NCBI RefSeq assembly: GCF_047462415.1
Contig: NZ_JANSJE010000008.1
Coordinates: forward strand, 1 to 64,000
Origin: Thermostichus sp047462415
Lineage (GTDB): Bacteria > Cyanobacteriota > Cyanobacteriia > Thermostichales > Thermostichaceae
Direction of reading: 5' to 3'
DNA: 64,000 nt
The notes beneath the pieces are model-generated. The model did not search any database. It saw only the letters and a program-made list of their open reading frames with translations, and was not told where the DNA came from. Below, piece after piece: positions 8,006 through 16,501 of this stretch (the first letter of the stretch is position 1; every line of letters starts with the position of its first letter). A program made the translations under genes and the position numbers.

Positions 8006-9916
8006 ATGGGCGTAACACTGTCAACACCAGCAGCGAGACAGCATAACTTGGGTTCCGCGGCGGCAGGTTCTCCGGCTTTGCCCATCCCGCCAGGGTCGGT
8101 TTCGCAGTCAAGCCTGCGCTACGACCCAGAGCAATTGGCCAGGCAATATCGGGGGCGCTGGGATCTGGTGCTGGGGCGTCTCTTTCAGTTGATCACCCCC
8201 TTTTTGGGCTTGTTGGCCTGGGTGTTTTGGGATCGCTGGCGAGGAGTGGAGCAGAAGCATCGCCCCCAACACGCGATTCGACTGCGGGAGATCCTCACGC
8301 AATTGGGGCCGACGGCCATCAAAATCGGCCAAGCCCTCTCCACCCGTCCCGATCTGGTTTCGCCCCTGTTTTTAGAGGAACTGGCCAAGCTTCAGGATGA
8401 GCTGCCCCCCTTCGAGAATGCCGTTGCTTTTGCCCTCATCGAGTCGGAGATCGGCCAACCCACAGACAAAATCTTTCGAGAAATCAGCCCCGAGCCGATT
8501 GCCGCCGCCAGCCTGGGGCAGGTTTACCAAGCCTATCTGCACACGGGCGAGAAAGTTGCCGTCAAGGTGCAGCGGCCCGATTTGATCGGGCGCATCTCCC
8601 TCGACATGTACATCATCCGCAGCCTGGCCGCCTGGGCCAAGCGCACCTTCCGCCGCATCCGCAGCGACTTGGTGGGCATTGTCGATGAATTCGCCGGGCG
8701 GCTGTACGAAGAGATGGACTACACCCAGGAAGGCCGCAACGCCGAGCGCTTCCTGGAGCTGTACCGCCACCCCTCCATCTACGCCCCCAAAATTTACTGG
8801 GAGTACACCCGCACCAAAGTGCTGACGATGGAGTGGATCGACGGCATCAAGCTGACCCAGCTCGACAAAATCACTGCCGCAGGGCTGGACGGGCGGCACC
8901 TGATCGAGATCGGGGTCAACTGCTCCCTTAAGCAGCTTTTGGAGCATGGCTTTTTCCACGCTGACCCCCACCCAGGCAACCTCTTGGCCATGTACGACGG
9001 GCGGCTGGCCTACATCGATTTCGGCATGATGAGCACCATCCAGCCCCACCAGCGCTACGGCCTGATCAAGGCCATTGTCCATTTGGTGAACCGGGATTTT
9101 GTCGCCTTGGCCCAGGACTACGTGGATCTGGAGTTTCTGGATCCCGACACAGATCTCACCCCCATCATCCCCGCTTTGGAGGCTGTCTTTGCCGAGGCCC
9201 TGGGCAGCTCCGTGGCCGAGCTGAATTTTAAAAGCATCACGGATAGGCTCTCGGGGGTGATGTACGATTTTCCCTTCCGCGTGCCCGCCTACTACGCCCT
9301 GATCATCCGCTCTTTGCTTACCCTGGAGGGGATCGCCATCGGCTTGGATCCCAACTTCAAAGTGTTGAGTGTGGCCTATCCCTATGTGGCCCAGCGCCTG
9401 CTCACCGACCCGGCCCCAGAGCTGCGCACCTCCCTGCGGGAGCTGCTGTTTAACCAAGGGCAATTTCGCTGGAACCGCCTGGAGAACCTGCTGCGCAACG
9501 CCGCCAACAGCGAAGATTTTGACCTGCAGGGATCCCTAGAAAAAGCCGTCGAGTTTATCTTTTCTGAGCGGGGGGCTTTCCTGCGGGAGCGCCTGGTGGA
9601 TGTGCTGTTCTCCAGCTCAGGGAACGGCACCTCAGACGGCTTGGCTCATTTGCAGCGTCTGTGGGAACTCCTCAGCCGCAACCCGACCTTTCAGCCGCTG
9701 CAGCTTCTGCCCATCGTCGCCAAAGTGGCCGCCAAGCCGGAAGCCCAACAGCTGGGCCGGCAATTGGCCTCCCGCTGGTTGCAACGCTCGGCAGCCCGCC
9801 TCATTCGGGACCTGCTGCTGCCGGATGTAGAAAAGCCCAGTTCACCCTCTTCCCGCAACGGGATCCCTGGGCCGTCAGCCTCTGAACGTACTGCTCAACT
9901 TCCCCTCACGGCCTAG
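8006..9916 (+). CDS. ABC1/UbiB (AarF) family atypical kinase
   Basis: A 636-residue member of the UbiB/ADCK atypical kinase family, linked in other organisms to quinone or lipid metabolism. Diagnostic motifs are present in order: AIKIGQALSTRPD (KxGQ motif, near 110), AAASLGQVYQA (alanine-rich nucleotide loop, near 170), VAVKVQRPD (invariant Lys, near 188), FHADPHPGN (near 318) and YIDFGM (metal-binding Asp, near 335). The ATG at 8006 follows GGGG at 7997. The C-terminal 200 residues are helical and variable. It stands alone on this strand. Cyanobacteria carry several paralogues, so the exact substrate cannot be assigned. Confidence 0.93.
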   Translation: MGVTLSTPAARQHNLGSAAAGSPALPIPPGSVSQSSLRYDPEQLARQYRGRWDLVLGRLFQLITPFLGLLAWVFWDRWRGVEQKHRPQHAIRLREILTQLGPTAIKIGQALSTRPDLVSPLFLEELAKLQDELPPFENAVAFALIESEIGQPTDKIFREISPEPIAAASLGQVYQAYLHTGEKVAVKVQRPDLIGRISLDMYIIRSLAAWAKRTFRRIRSDLVGIVDEFAGRLYEEMDYTQEGRNAERFLELYRHPSIYAPKIYWEYTRTKVLTMEWIDGIKLTQLDKITAAGLDGRHLIEIGVNCSLKQLLEHGFFHADPHPGNLLAMYDGRLAYIDFGMMSTIQPHQRYGLIKAIVHLVNRDFVALAQDYVDLEFLDPDTDLTPIIPALEAVFAEALGSSVAELNFKSITDRLSGVMYDFPFRVPAYYALIIRSLLTLEGIAIGLDPNFKVLSVAYPYVAQRLLTDPAPELRTSLRELLFNQGQFRWNRLENLLRNAANSEDFDLQGSLEKAVEFIFSERGAFLRERLVDVLFSSSGNGTSDGLAHLQRLWELLSRNPTFQPLQLLPIVAKVAAKPEAQQLGRQLASRWLQRSAARLIRDLLLPDVEKPSSPSSRNGIPGPSASERTAQLPLTA

Positions 9917-9927
9917 CTCGGCTGCCT

Positions 9928-10311
9928 TCAGGGGGCAGTATCGCCTTGAGGGTTCACAGAGGTTAGAGCCAGCGCAATCCACTCGCGAAATTCATCGCGG
10001 CGGAAAACCTGGGGGCGAGAGCGGGGGCCAAAACGCATCAGGCTGGGCATGCCGTGCTCCTTAAGCCGAGACTGTAGCCAGGTGCCCACACCGGTTTTGC
10101 CATCGTTGGGCATTTCGGTTTGGAAGTCACTGTACATCAACAACAACTGGCTGCGAGATTGGAGCACGGCATTTTCTTGGATTAACTTCGGCAGAGAGAG
10201 GGCGGTGGCTGAACCTGCCTCTTTGCTGCCTTTGGCAGCTTCACGGCGACGGTCGCGCGGGCGTGGGTTGACACTTTCACGGCTCTTACGGGTTTTGGGT
10301 TCACTAGGCAT
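9928..10311 (-). CDS. conserved hypothetical protein
   Basis: 127 residues with start at ATG 10311, eight bases after an AGGAG ribosome site, which decides against longer upstream starts. The N-terminal 45 residues are basic and low in complexity (PSEPKTRKSRESVNPRPRDRR), probably disordered. The C-terminal 75 residues are compact and look like a small helical domain (LLLMYSDFQTEMPNDG, then GTWLQSRLKEHGMPSLM, then RRDEFREWIAL). Nothing in it identifies a function. The basic tail could suggest nucleic acid binding, but that is only a guess. Confidence 0.65.
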   Translation of the reverse strand: MPSEPKTRKSRESVNPRPRDRRREAAKGSKEAGSATALSLPKLIQENAVLQSRSQLLLMYSDFQTEMPNDGKTGVGTWLQSRLKEHGMPSLMRFGPRSRPQVFRRDEFREWIALALTSVNPQGDTAP

Positions 10312-10675
10312 AGAATCTCCTAAACGACAGAGTGGCTTCCCAACAAGGGTCAAAGCCGGAACTCGCAGGCCAAAGGCCGAGCCCGCTGTGAAAGTGGCCC
10401 GATGGGTACAGTTCTGGAGCAATCGCTGAAAAGAGTGCCACGTGCTCTTGGGTAAGCGAAGAAGAACTGCTCTGAGCCGGCGCAAAGGGTCAGGATCCCT
10501 TCAGCGCAACAGCAGTCTGCAGCGGGTCGAGTTCCTGCCAGCACATCCAAGACTTATCGTCGTCTTTCCTGTCGGAGGCCAGTTTGGCTACCACGAATCC
10601 GCAGGGCAGGCAAGCTTGGATGCTACCCCTATATTGACTTAAAAATGGACAAGTGGACAGTCCCCAGCCAAGAAC
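10312..10675. other. gene-free stretch of 364 bases
   Basis: Probably holds the promoter of the small minus-strand gene ending at 9928 and the end of the minus-strand coiled-coil gene at 10676. I looked for a tRNA or small RNA and found no cloverleaf. One GGATCC is present near 10494. No repeat family member is visible. Confidence 0.4.
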
Positions 10676-11215
10676 TCAGGCCTGAAGATTTTGCCGCCCG
10701 TTGCGGATCACTCGCAACGATTCCAACAACCGCAACTCCAGGTCTTGCAAAACCTGATCCACGTAACGGTGGGCTTCCCGCTGCAGGCGCTCTGATTCCT
10801 GCAGTGTCTGCCGCCGCACTTCCTCGCTCTGTTGATAGGTTTGTTGCAACAACTGCTCCGCCTGGGCTTGGGCTTGCCGCAGGATGGTCGATTCGTTGAG
10901 AAGCTGCTCGGCTCTGCGTTGGGCCATGGCTACGATTTCTTGGGCATAGCGATTGGCCTCGGCCAAAATCCGATCCCGCTGGCGCAGCAATTCTTCCGCT
11001 TCCTCTAGGGCTGTTGGCAAGTTGAGGCGGATAAAGTCCAACTGCTCCAAAATGCTTTCTTCTTCAATGAGCGTGCGAGACCAGAACAGGCGAGGGCTGC
11101 TGAGAATGGCCGCTTCCAGTTGATCCAAGGCTTCCTGGACACGCATCAACGCCAGGGTCTGATCCCCAAACGGTACGCCGGCACGATTGGAAGCATCAGA
11201 GGGCAATTCTCGCAT
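10676..11215 (-). CDS. DivIVA-like coiled-coil protein
   Basis: About 179 residues if it begins at the ATG at 11215; the frame is open up to 11326. The chosen start leaves about 24 residues before the conserved VQEALDQLEAAILSSPR, the spacing I recall for cyanobacterial homologues. Residues 45-75 contain ESILEQLDFIRLNLPTALEE, and the remainder is one long coiled coil (AEANRYAQEIVAMAQRRAEQ) of the type also seen in DivIVA and ATP-synthase b-like proteins. A role in cell-pole or envelope organisation is possible but not shown. No ribosome site is convincing for any of the candidate starts. Confidence 0.75.
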   Translation of the reverse strand: MRELPSDASNRAGVPFGDQTLALMRVQEALDQLEAAILSSPRLFWSRTLIEEESILEQLDFIRLNLPTALEEAEELLRQRDRILAEANRYAQEIVAMAQRRAEQLLNESTILRQAQAQAEQLLQQTYQQSEEVRRQTLQESERLQREAHRYVDQVLQDLELRLLESLRVIRNGRQNLQA

Positions 11216-11539
11216 CAGTCCAGAAGAGGGTGGCCGCGCTGAGCAAAAGGGCAAAGCAGGCAGGATAACGCCTACCATATCAGGTTCTCGGTTTCCTGAA
11301 TCTACGCGGTCTCCCCTAGGCTCCAACCACTCCCTGTCAAATGGATGTTCTTTCTGATATGCGGAAATGATAGGCTTTCCCCTTGCGGAGGGGGTGAACC
11401 AAACGGCGTGGGTGGGTGGTTAACCGCTCAAAAAACCCAGTAGTCTGGCGACTGAGACCCAAGCTTCAGGCGAGGGAGTGTGTCAACGACAGCTATCTGT
11501 GGCACACTGAGGAAAAAGGAGTTGGGCTTCGAGCCGCTC
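11216..11539. other. divergent intergenic region
   Basis: Separates the minus-strand coiled-coil gene from DUF751. A small hairpin (CCCCT-loop-AGGGG, 11379-11393) is the only structure I see. Promoters for both sides must lie here, but no clear -35/-10 pair stands out. Confidence 0.4.
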
Positions 11540-11794
11540 ATGCCACAACCGCAGCCTCCCCGCAGACTGGAAGACCAATTTGTGGAGAATGTCTCCCGTT
11601 ACCCCACTTACTTCGTTACCGTTTTGCTGGGGGGGATCTGGGCTGGCCTCCAGCCTTTTGTTGGTTTGTATCGCAAAAGTCCGGCGGCGGCGGCCCTGGT
11701 TACACTGGGATCCCTGCTGTTGCTGCTGTTTGTCTATTTCACCCTGCGAGGCATGACAGGGCACACTCTCCTGCCGGCGTGGATGTTGCGTTGA
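11540..11794 (+). CDS. DUF751 (Ycf33-like) small membrane protein
   Basis: 84 residues from the ATG at 11540; an in-frame ATG at 11480 would add 20 residues that do not look like the family. The sequence VENVSRYPTYFVTVLLGG is typical of DUF751, found in cyanobacteria and plastids, and is followed by two hydrophobic segments (WAGLQPFVGLY region and LVTLGSLLLLLFVYFTL). The function of the family is unknown; conservation in phototrophs suggests a thylakoid role. The next gene starts 11 bases downstream, so the two are probably cotranscribed. Confidence 0.8.
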   Translation: MPQPQPPRRLEDQFVENVSRYPTYFVTVLLGGIWAGLQPFVGLYRKSPAAAALVTLGSLLLLLFVYFTLRGMTGHTLLPAWMLR

Positions 11795-11805
11795 GGGCAT
11801 GGGGG

Positions 11806-11976
11806 ATGGACGAAGCGATAGAGTGGACGCCAGAAGCAGAGGCGCGCCTTAAAGAAATCCCCTTCTTTGTGCGTCCGGCTGCCCGTAGGAAGATTGAACA
11901 GTTTGCCCGCGAAGCCGGGATCCAGAAGATCACGGTGGCAGTTTACGAGCAGGCCAAGCAAAAGTTTGGCTCCTGA
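11806..11976 (+). CDS. stand-alone PCP_red domain protein
   Basis: 56 residues from the ATG at 11806, which follows a GGGGG stretch. Nearly the whole protein (WTPEAEARLKEIPFFVRPAA, then RRKIEQFAREAG, then ITVAVYEQAKQKF) matches the small domain known from the C-terminus of the light-independent protochlorophyllide reductase subunit ChlB. As a separate polypeptide it is known in cyanobacteria but its role is not settled. Its pairing with DUF751 suggests a photosynthesis-linked function. The frame is open upstream to 11416, but that part overlaps DUF751 in another frame and is not coding. Confidence 0.78.
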   Translation: MDEAIEWTPEAEARLKEIPFFVRPAARRKIEQFAREAGIQKITVAVYEQAKQKFGS

Positions 11977-12059
11977 GGGATCCCTCCTGCTGGCCATAGC
12001 AGGGAGATTGGGTTTGCCGCTAGCTTGGTAGAGGCGTTCTCCTCTGTTTTTTGCAACTC

Positions 12060-13577
12060 ATGGCAGATTGGATCCTGTTGGCACTGGTGGGTTCTGCAAC
12101 CTACCTGCTGCTGCAAAAAAGTGTGGCCCGCCTCTCCAAGGTGCCGTGGCGGATCCTGTGGCTGGTGATGATGCTGCCCCCCTTGGTTTGGGTGCTGGGG
12201 CGGCAGGTGCTTCAGTACGAAGTGCCCCCGTTGCTGATGTTGGTGCTCTTTCTCACCTCTTACTTTATCAGCATGACCTTGGTGCGGCGAGGGGGCATTC
12301 GACCCACAGACCCCCGGCCTGAGGCGCCAGAAGGGGATCCTTCTCTGGCTGCAGAATCTGAGCCGGAGGAAGAGGAAGAAGACAGCGCCGCCGATCCGGT
12401 CTCGCTGGCTCTTGCCCACACCCCCATTTCCGAAGTGCCGCGGGAAAAGCTCAACCACTGCTTCCCCTGGAACGTTTTTTATTTGCAAAACGTGGAGTAC
12501 CGTCCCCAGGCGATTATCTGCCGGGGCAATTTGCGGGCGGATCCCACCGAAGCCTATGAGCGGGTACAGCGCAATGTAGAAAACACTTTTGGCAAACGCT
12601 TCTTGGTGGTGCTGCAGGAGGGGTTTGCCGGCAAGCCTTTTTTTGCCCTGGTGCCCAACCCGGCGGCGCGGCGCTCTCTGGCGGATGGTCGAGAGTTGCC
12701 TGTGCTGGCTCTGGGGCTATTGCTGTTCACCTTCTGGACCACCCTGAGTGCTGGGGCCCAGGCGGCTGGGGTCAGCCCTGACCAGCTGCTGCATCTGCCC
12801 TCGCTGATGAAGGGGCTGCCCTATGCGGTGGGGATCCTGGCCATTCTGGGATCCCATGAGTGGATGCGCTATTGGGTGGCCCGCCGCCATGGCATCAAAA
12901 CCTCGCTGCCCTACTTCATCCCGGTGCCCTTTGTGTTGGGGACTTTTGGGGCGTTTATCCAGTTGAAAGAGCCGGTGCCCAACCGCAAGGTGCTGTTTGA
13001 CATTGCCGTTGCCGGGCCGCTGGCAGGCAGCCTCGTTGCTTTGGCAATGTTGCTCCTGGGGCTAGTCTTTTCGACGCCTGCGGAGCCTCCGCCAGTGCCA
13101 GAGGGGCAGCCGACCCCGATTAGCTTCCATCGCATCGATCCACGCCTATCGGTGCTGCTGGCAATCCTGGCGCGTATGGTGCTGGGGGATCAATTGCAGC
13201 CGGGCCAGGTGATCGATCTGCACCCGCTGGCCTTTGCCGGCTGGCTGGGTCTGGTGGTGGTTGCCTTTAACCTGGTGCCGGTGGGCCAACTGGATGGGGG
13301 CCATCTTGTCCACGCTGTCTATGGCCAGCAGATGGGGGCCAATGTGGGGCGAGTAACTCGCTGGCTGGTGCTGCTGCTGGCCTTGACGGTGCAGCCCTGG
13401 CTGTTATTGTGGGCGCTGCTGCTGTTTGTCATCTCCAGTGCCGACGAGCCGGCCCTCAACGACGTCACTGAGCTGGATGAGGGGCGGGAGCTGCTGGGGC
13501 TGGGGATGCTGACGTTGCTGGTGTTGATCCTGCTGCCGGTGCCACCCTTTTTGCAAACTTGGTTGGGCTTGGCCTAG
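12060..13577 (+). CDS. site-2-protease (M50) family membrane protein with altered zinc motif
   Basis: 505 residues from the ATG at 12060; a TTG nine bases upstream is less likely. It has two N-terminal transmembrane segments, an acidic linker (EPEEEEEDSAADP, near 105) and a soluble domain (near 130-215, FGKRFLVVLQEGFAGKPFF). The S2P membrane domain follows: SHEWMRYWVARRHGI near 262, PYFIPVPFVLGTFGAFIQ near 285, and VPVGQLDGGH near 415. The layout is that of cyanobacterial/plant EGY-type proteases. The HExxH motif reads HEWMR, so the second zinc-binding histidine is Arg, while the downstream Asp is kept. It may be a non-proteolytic relative, as proposed for plant EGY3. Confidence 0.85.
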   Translation: MADWILLALVGSATYLLLQKSVARLSKVPWRILWLVMMLPPLVWVLGRQVLQYEVPPLLMLVLFLTSYFISMTLVRRGGIRPTDPRPEAPEGDPSLAAESEPEEEEEDSAADPVSLALAHTPISEVPREKLNHCFPWNVFYLQNVEYRPQAIICRGNLRADPTEAYERVQRNVENTFGKRFLVVLQEGFAGKPFFALVPNPAARRSLADGRELPVLALGLLLFTFWTTLSAGAQAAGVSPDQLLHLPSLMKGLPYAVGILAILGSHEWMRYWVARRHGIKTSLPYFIPVPFVLGTFGAFIQLKEPVPNRKVLFDIAVAGPLAGSLVALAMLLLGLVFSTPAEPPPVPEGQPTPISFHRIDPRLSVLLAILARMVLGDQLQPGQVIDLHPLAFAGWLGLVVVAFNLVPVGQLDGGHLVHAVYGQQMGANVGRVTRWLVLLLALTVQPWLLLWALLLFVISSADEPALNDVTELDEGRELLGLGMLTLLVLILLPVPPFLQTWLGLA

Positions 13578-13622
13578 TTCGGGGTAGGATCCAAACCACG
13601 CCTAACCAGCTCAGCCCTAGCC

Positions 13623-15446
13623 ATGCCAGCAGGTTTAATTGTCCAGAAGTACGGCGGCACCTCCGTCGGCTCCATCGAGCGCATCCAAGCTGTGGCCCAG
13701 CGGGTGGCCCACACGGTGGATCAGGGCCAGCGGGTGGTGGTGGTGGTCTCAGCGATGGGGGAGGAAACCGATCGCCTGGTGGAACTGGGGGAACAGATCC
13801 TCCAGGGATCCCCGACCACGCCGGCCCAATGGCGGGAGTGGGACATGCTCCTTTCCACGGGCGAGCAGGTAAGCATTGCCCTGCTGGCCCTGGCGCTGCA
13901 GCGCTTGGGCTATCCTGCCCTCTCCCTGACGGCGGCCCAGGTAGGGATTGTTACCACCCGGGATCACGGGCGGGCCCGCATCCTGCACATCCACACCGAC
14001 CGCCTCTGGCAGCACTTGGAGCGGGGAGAGGTGGTGGTGGTGGCCGGCTTTCAGGGCATCACCAGCCCGGCGGAGCTGGAAATTACCACCCTGGGGCGGG
14101 GGGGATCCGACACTACGGCGGTGGCTTTGGCGGTGGCTTTGGGAGCAGAGCTGTGTGAGATCTACACCGATGTGCCGGGGATCTTCACCACCGACCCGCG
14201 CAAGGTACCCGAGGCCAGGCTGTTGCCAGAGATTACTGCTGACGAGATGCTGGAGCTGGCCAGCCTGGGAGCGCAGGTGCTCCACCCCCGCTCGGTGGAG
14301 ATTGCCCGCAACTACGGCGTCAAGCTGCGGGTGCGCTCCAGCCTGGAGCCCTTGCAGGCGGGATCCGAGGGCACCCTCATTCTTTCTCCTCCTCCCCGCC
14401 CTCGCCCCGCCGATAGCAGCATTGAGCTGGGCCGGGCAGTGGATACGGTGGAGCTGGATTGGGATCAGGCCAAGGTGGTGTTGGTGGGAGTGCCGGATCG
14501 TCCGGGCATTGCCGCCCAACTGTTCCAGGAAATTGCGGCAGCCAGGATCAACGTCGATTTAATCCTGCAGTCGCTCCACCTCAGTGCAGCCGAGGGATCC
14601 CCTACCAACGACATTGCCTTTACCGTCAGCCGGGCGCAGGCAGCCCAGGCGGCAGCCGTGGCGCGGCAGGTGGGCCAGGAGCTGGGGTGTAGGGAAGTCC
14701 TCGTCGAGGAGGCGGTGGCCAAGGTCAGCATTGCCGGGGTGGGGATGATGGGTCGCCCGGGCATTGCCGCCGAGATGTTTCGAGTGCTGGCGGAAGCCGG
14801 GATCAATCTCCAGATGATCTCCATGTCGGAGATCAAGGTAAGCTGTGTGGTGGCTGCCGAGCGGGCTGGGGAGGCCGCCCTGGCGCTGGGGGAGGCGTTT
14901 CAGGTGATTCCCCATTTGCATCGGGTCACGGCAGCCCTTGGCCGGGATCCCCTCCCCAGCGACCACCCGGTGCGGGGCGTTGCCTTGGATCTGAAGCAGT
15001 CGCGGCTGGGCATCCGCAAGGTGCCGGATCGTCCGGGGACGGCTGCCCATCTGTTCGGACGCCTGGCCGAGGCCGGGATTATCGTGGACACCATCATCCA
15101 AAGCCAGCGGGGCTACCACAACGGCATCCCCAGTAACGACATCGCCTTTACGGTGCCTCAGGATCAGGCCAGGGCGGCTGAGGCCGTGTGTCGGCAGGTG
15201 GCCGAGGAACTGCAGGCGGCGGGGGTCGAAGCCGACCACGACATCGCTAAGGTGAGCATCGTCGGTGCCGGGATGGAAATTTATCCCGGCGTGGCGGCGC
15301 ACTTTTTTGCTGCCTTGGCCGACGCCGGGATCAACATCGAGATGATCGCCACCTCGGAGATCAAGGTAAGCTGCGTGGTGCGACAGGAGCAGGGAATCCA
15401 CGCTCTGCAAGCTGCCCACCGCGCCTTTGAACTCGACCGAGCCTAG
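13623..15446 (+). CDS. lysC: aspartate kinase with four ACT domains
   Basis: First step of the aspartate family (Lys, Thr, Met): ATP-dependent phosphorylation of aspartate. The 607-residue protein opens with VQKYGGTSVGS (residues 6-16), the KFGGTS-type signature, and has GRGGSDTTAVALA near 160. The catalytic domain ends near 260. Two tandem ACT pairs follow, each beginning with a PDRPGIAA/PGTAAHLF-like strand (near 290, 375, 465 and 545). This doubled ACT region is usual for cyanobacterial enzymes, whereas most bacterial forms have two ACT domains in about 400-450 residues. Feedback inhibition by Lys/Thr is expected from the family. The start is ATG 13623. Its TAG stop overlaps that of the convergent D1 gene in CTAG at 15443-15446. 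Confidence 0.95.
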   Translation: MPAGLIVQKYGGTSVGSIERIQAVAQRVAHTVDQGQRVVVVVSAMGEETDRLVELGEQILQGSPTTPAQWREWDMLLSTGEQVSIALLALALQRLGYPALSLTAAQVGIVTTRDHGRARILHIHTDRLWQHLERGEVVVVAGFQGITSPAELEITTLGRGGSDTTAVALAVALGAELCEIYTDVPGIFTTDPRKVPEARLLPEITADEMLELASLGAQVLHPRSVEIARNYGVKLRVRSSLEPLQAGSEGTLILSPPPRPRPADSSIELGRAVDTVELDWDQAKVVLVGVPDRPGIAAQLFQEIAAARINVDLILQSLHLSAAEGSPTNDIAFTVSRAQAAQAAAVARQVGQELGCREVLVEEAVAKVSIAGVGMMGRPGIAAEMFRVLAEAGINLQMISMSEIKVSCVVAAERAGEAALALGEAFQVIPHLHRVTAALGRDPLPSDHPVRGVALDLKQSRLGIRKVPDRPGTAAHLFGRLAEAGIIVDTIIQSQRGYHNGIPSNDIAFTVPQDQARAAEAVCRQVAEELQAAGVEADHDIAKVSIVGAGMEIYPGVAAHFFAALADAGINIEMIATSEIKVSCVVRQEQGIHALQAAHRAFELDRA

Positions 15447-16501
15447 TCGGCTTTGGCTGCCAACAGCAGGGGGAAGTGGTGGGCGTTGGGGGCGTGCATG
15501 GCCTGGATCCCCAGGTTGGCGCGGTTGACCAGGTCGGCGTAGGTGGGGATGAACCGGCCCTGGCCGTCCAGGATGGACTGGTTGAAGTTAAAGCCGTTGA
15601 GGTTAAAGGCCATCATCCCAATGCCAATGGCTGCCGCCCAAATCCCTACGGTCGGCAGGGCCGCCATCCAGAAGTGAACGGAGCGGCTGTTGCGCCAGCC
15701 AAGGCCGGGGATCCCCAGCCGCCCCAAGAAGGTGTAGTGGCCGGCCAGGAAGTTGTAGGTGACTTCTTCTTGGCCGAAGCGGTAGCCGGCATTGGCCGAC
15801 TCCTCTTCCGAAGTCTCCCGAATCAGGCTAGACATCACTAGGGAGCCGTGTAGAGACGCCAGCAGGGCGCCGCCAAACACCCCGGCTACCCCCAGCCAAC
15901 TGGTGGGGTGCATCAAGATGTTGTGTTCCGCCTGGAAGGCCAGCATGAAGTGGAAGGTGCCGGCAATCCCCAGCGGCAGCCCTTCCGAGAAGCTGCCCTG
16001 GCCAATGGGGTAGACCAAGAGCACCGCTGTAGCGGCGGCCGCCGGCGCAGAAAAGGCCACCGCAATCCAGGGGCGCATGCCCAGCCGGTAGCTCAACTCC
16101 CACTGCCGGCCAAGGTAGCACCACACCCCAGTGAGAAAGTGGAGCACGATGAGCTGGTAGGGGCCGCCGTTGTAGAGCCACTCATCCAAAGAGGCGGCTT
16201 CCCAGATGGGGTAAAAGTGCAGGGCAATGGCGGCTGAGGTGGGCACCACCGCTGCAGAAATGAGGTTGTTGCCCCCCAACAAAGAGCCAATCACCGGCTC
16301 GCGGATCCCGTCCATATCCACCGGCGGCGCGGCAATGAAGGCAATTACAAAACAAAAGGCTGCCGCCAACAACGTTGGGATCATCAATACGCCAAACCAG
16401 CCAATGTAAAGCCGGTTTTCGGTGCTGGTGATCCACTGACAAAAACTTTCCCAACTCCACAGCCGCCTCGCAGCAGCGGAGCGACGAATGACCGTACTCA
16501 T
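15443..16501 (-). CDS. psbA: divergent 'rogue' photosystem II D1 protein
   Basis: 352 residues from the ATG at 16501, after an AGGAG ribosome site. The whole D1 fold is present (WLYNGGPYQLIVLHFLTGVW, GRQWELSYRLGMRPWI). Numbered by normal D1: Tyr161, Glu189, His190, His215, His272, His332, His337 and Asp61 are kept. Asp170 is Glu (SFSEG), Glu333 is Ala (MHAPNAHHF), Asp342 is Leu and His198, the P680 chlorophyll ligand, is Ser (MHPTSWLG). Ser264 of the QB pocket is Gly in a remodelled loop one residue longer. The C-terminal extension is only KAD-like. Several Mn4CaO5 ligands are therefore missing, so oxygen evolution is not expected. Residues 130-131 are QW rather than QD, which argues against chlorophyll f synthase. 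It resembles the rogue/sentinel D1 class. Confidence 0.92.
   Translation of the reverse strand: MSTVIRRSAAARRLWSWESFCQWITSTENRLYIGWFGVLMIPTLLAAAFCFVIAFIAAPPVDMDGIREPVIGSLLGGNNLISAAVVPTSAAIALHFYPIWEAASLDEWLYNGGPYQLIVLHFLTGVWCYLGRQWELSYRLGMRPWIAVAFSAPAAAATAVLLVYPIGQGSFSEGLPLGIAGTFHFMLAFQAEHNILMHPTSWLGVAGVFGGALLASLHGSLVMSSLIRETSEEESANAGYRFGQEEVTYNFLAGHYTFLGRLGIPGLGWRNSRSVHFWMAALPTVGIWAAAIGIGMMAFNLNGFNFNQSILDGQGRFIPTYADLVNRANLGIQAMHAPNAHHFPLLLAAKAD

Noticed and set aside
8372..9463. 363-codon minus-strand open frame
   Set aside because: Lies wholly opposite the conserved UbiB kinase gene; its His/Gly/Gln-rich translation has no domain and is a mirror of GC-rich coding.
11416..11805. N-terminal extension of the PCP_red frame
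   Set aside because: It overlaps the DUF751 gene in another frame and shows no conserved features; the internal ATG at 11806 with a G-run before it fits better.
15443..16501. Chlorophyll f synthase (super-rogue D1)
   Set aside because: Residues at D1 positions 130-131 are Gln-Trp rather than the Gln-Asp pair known for ChlF, and no far-red cluster genes are nearby in the window.
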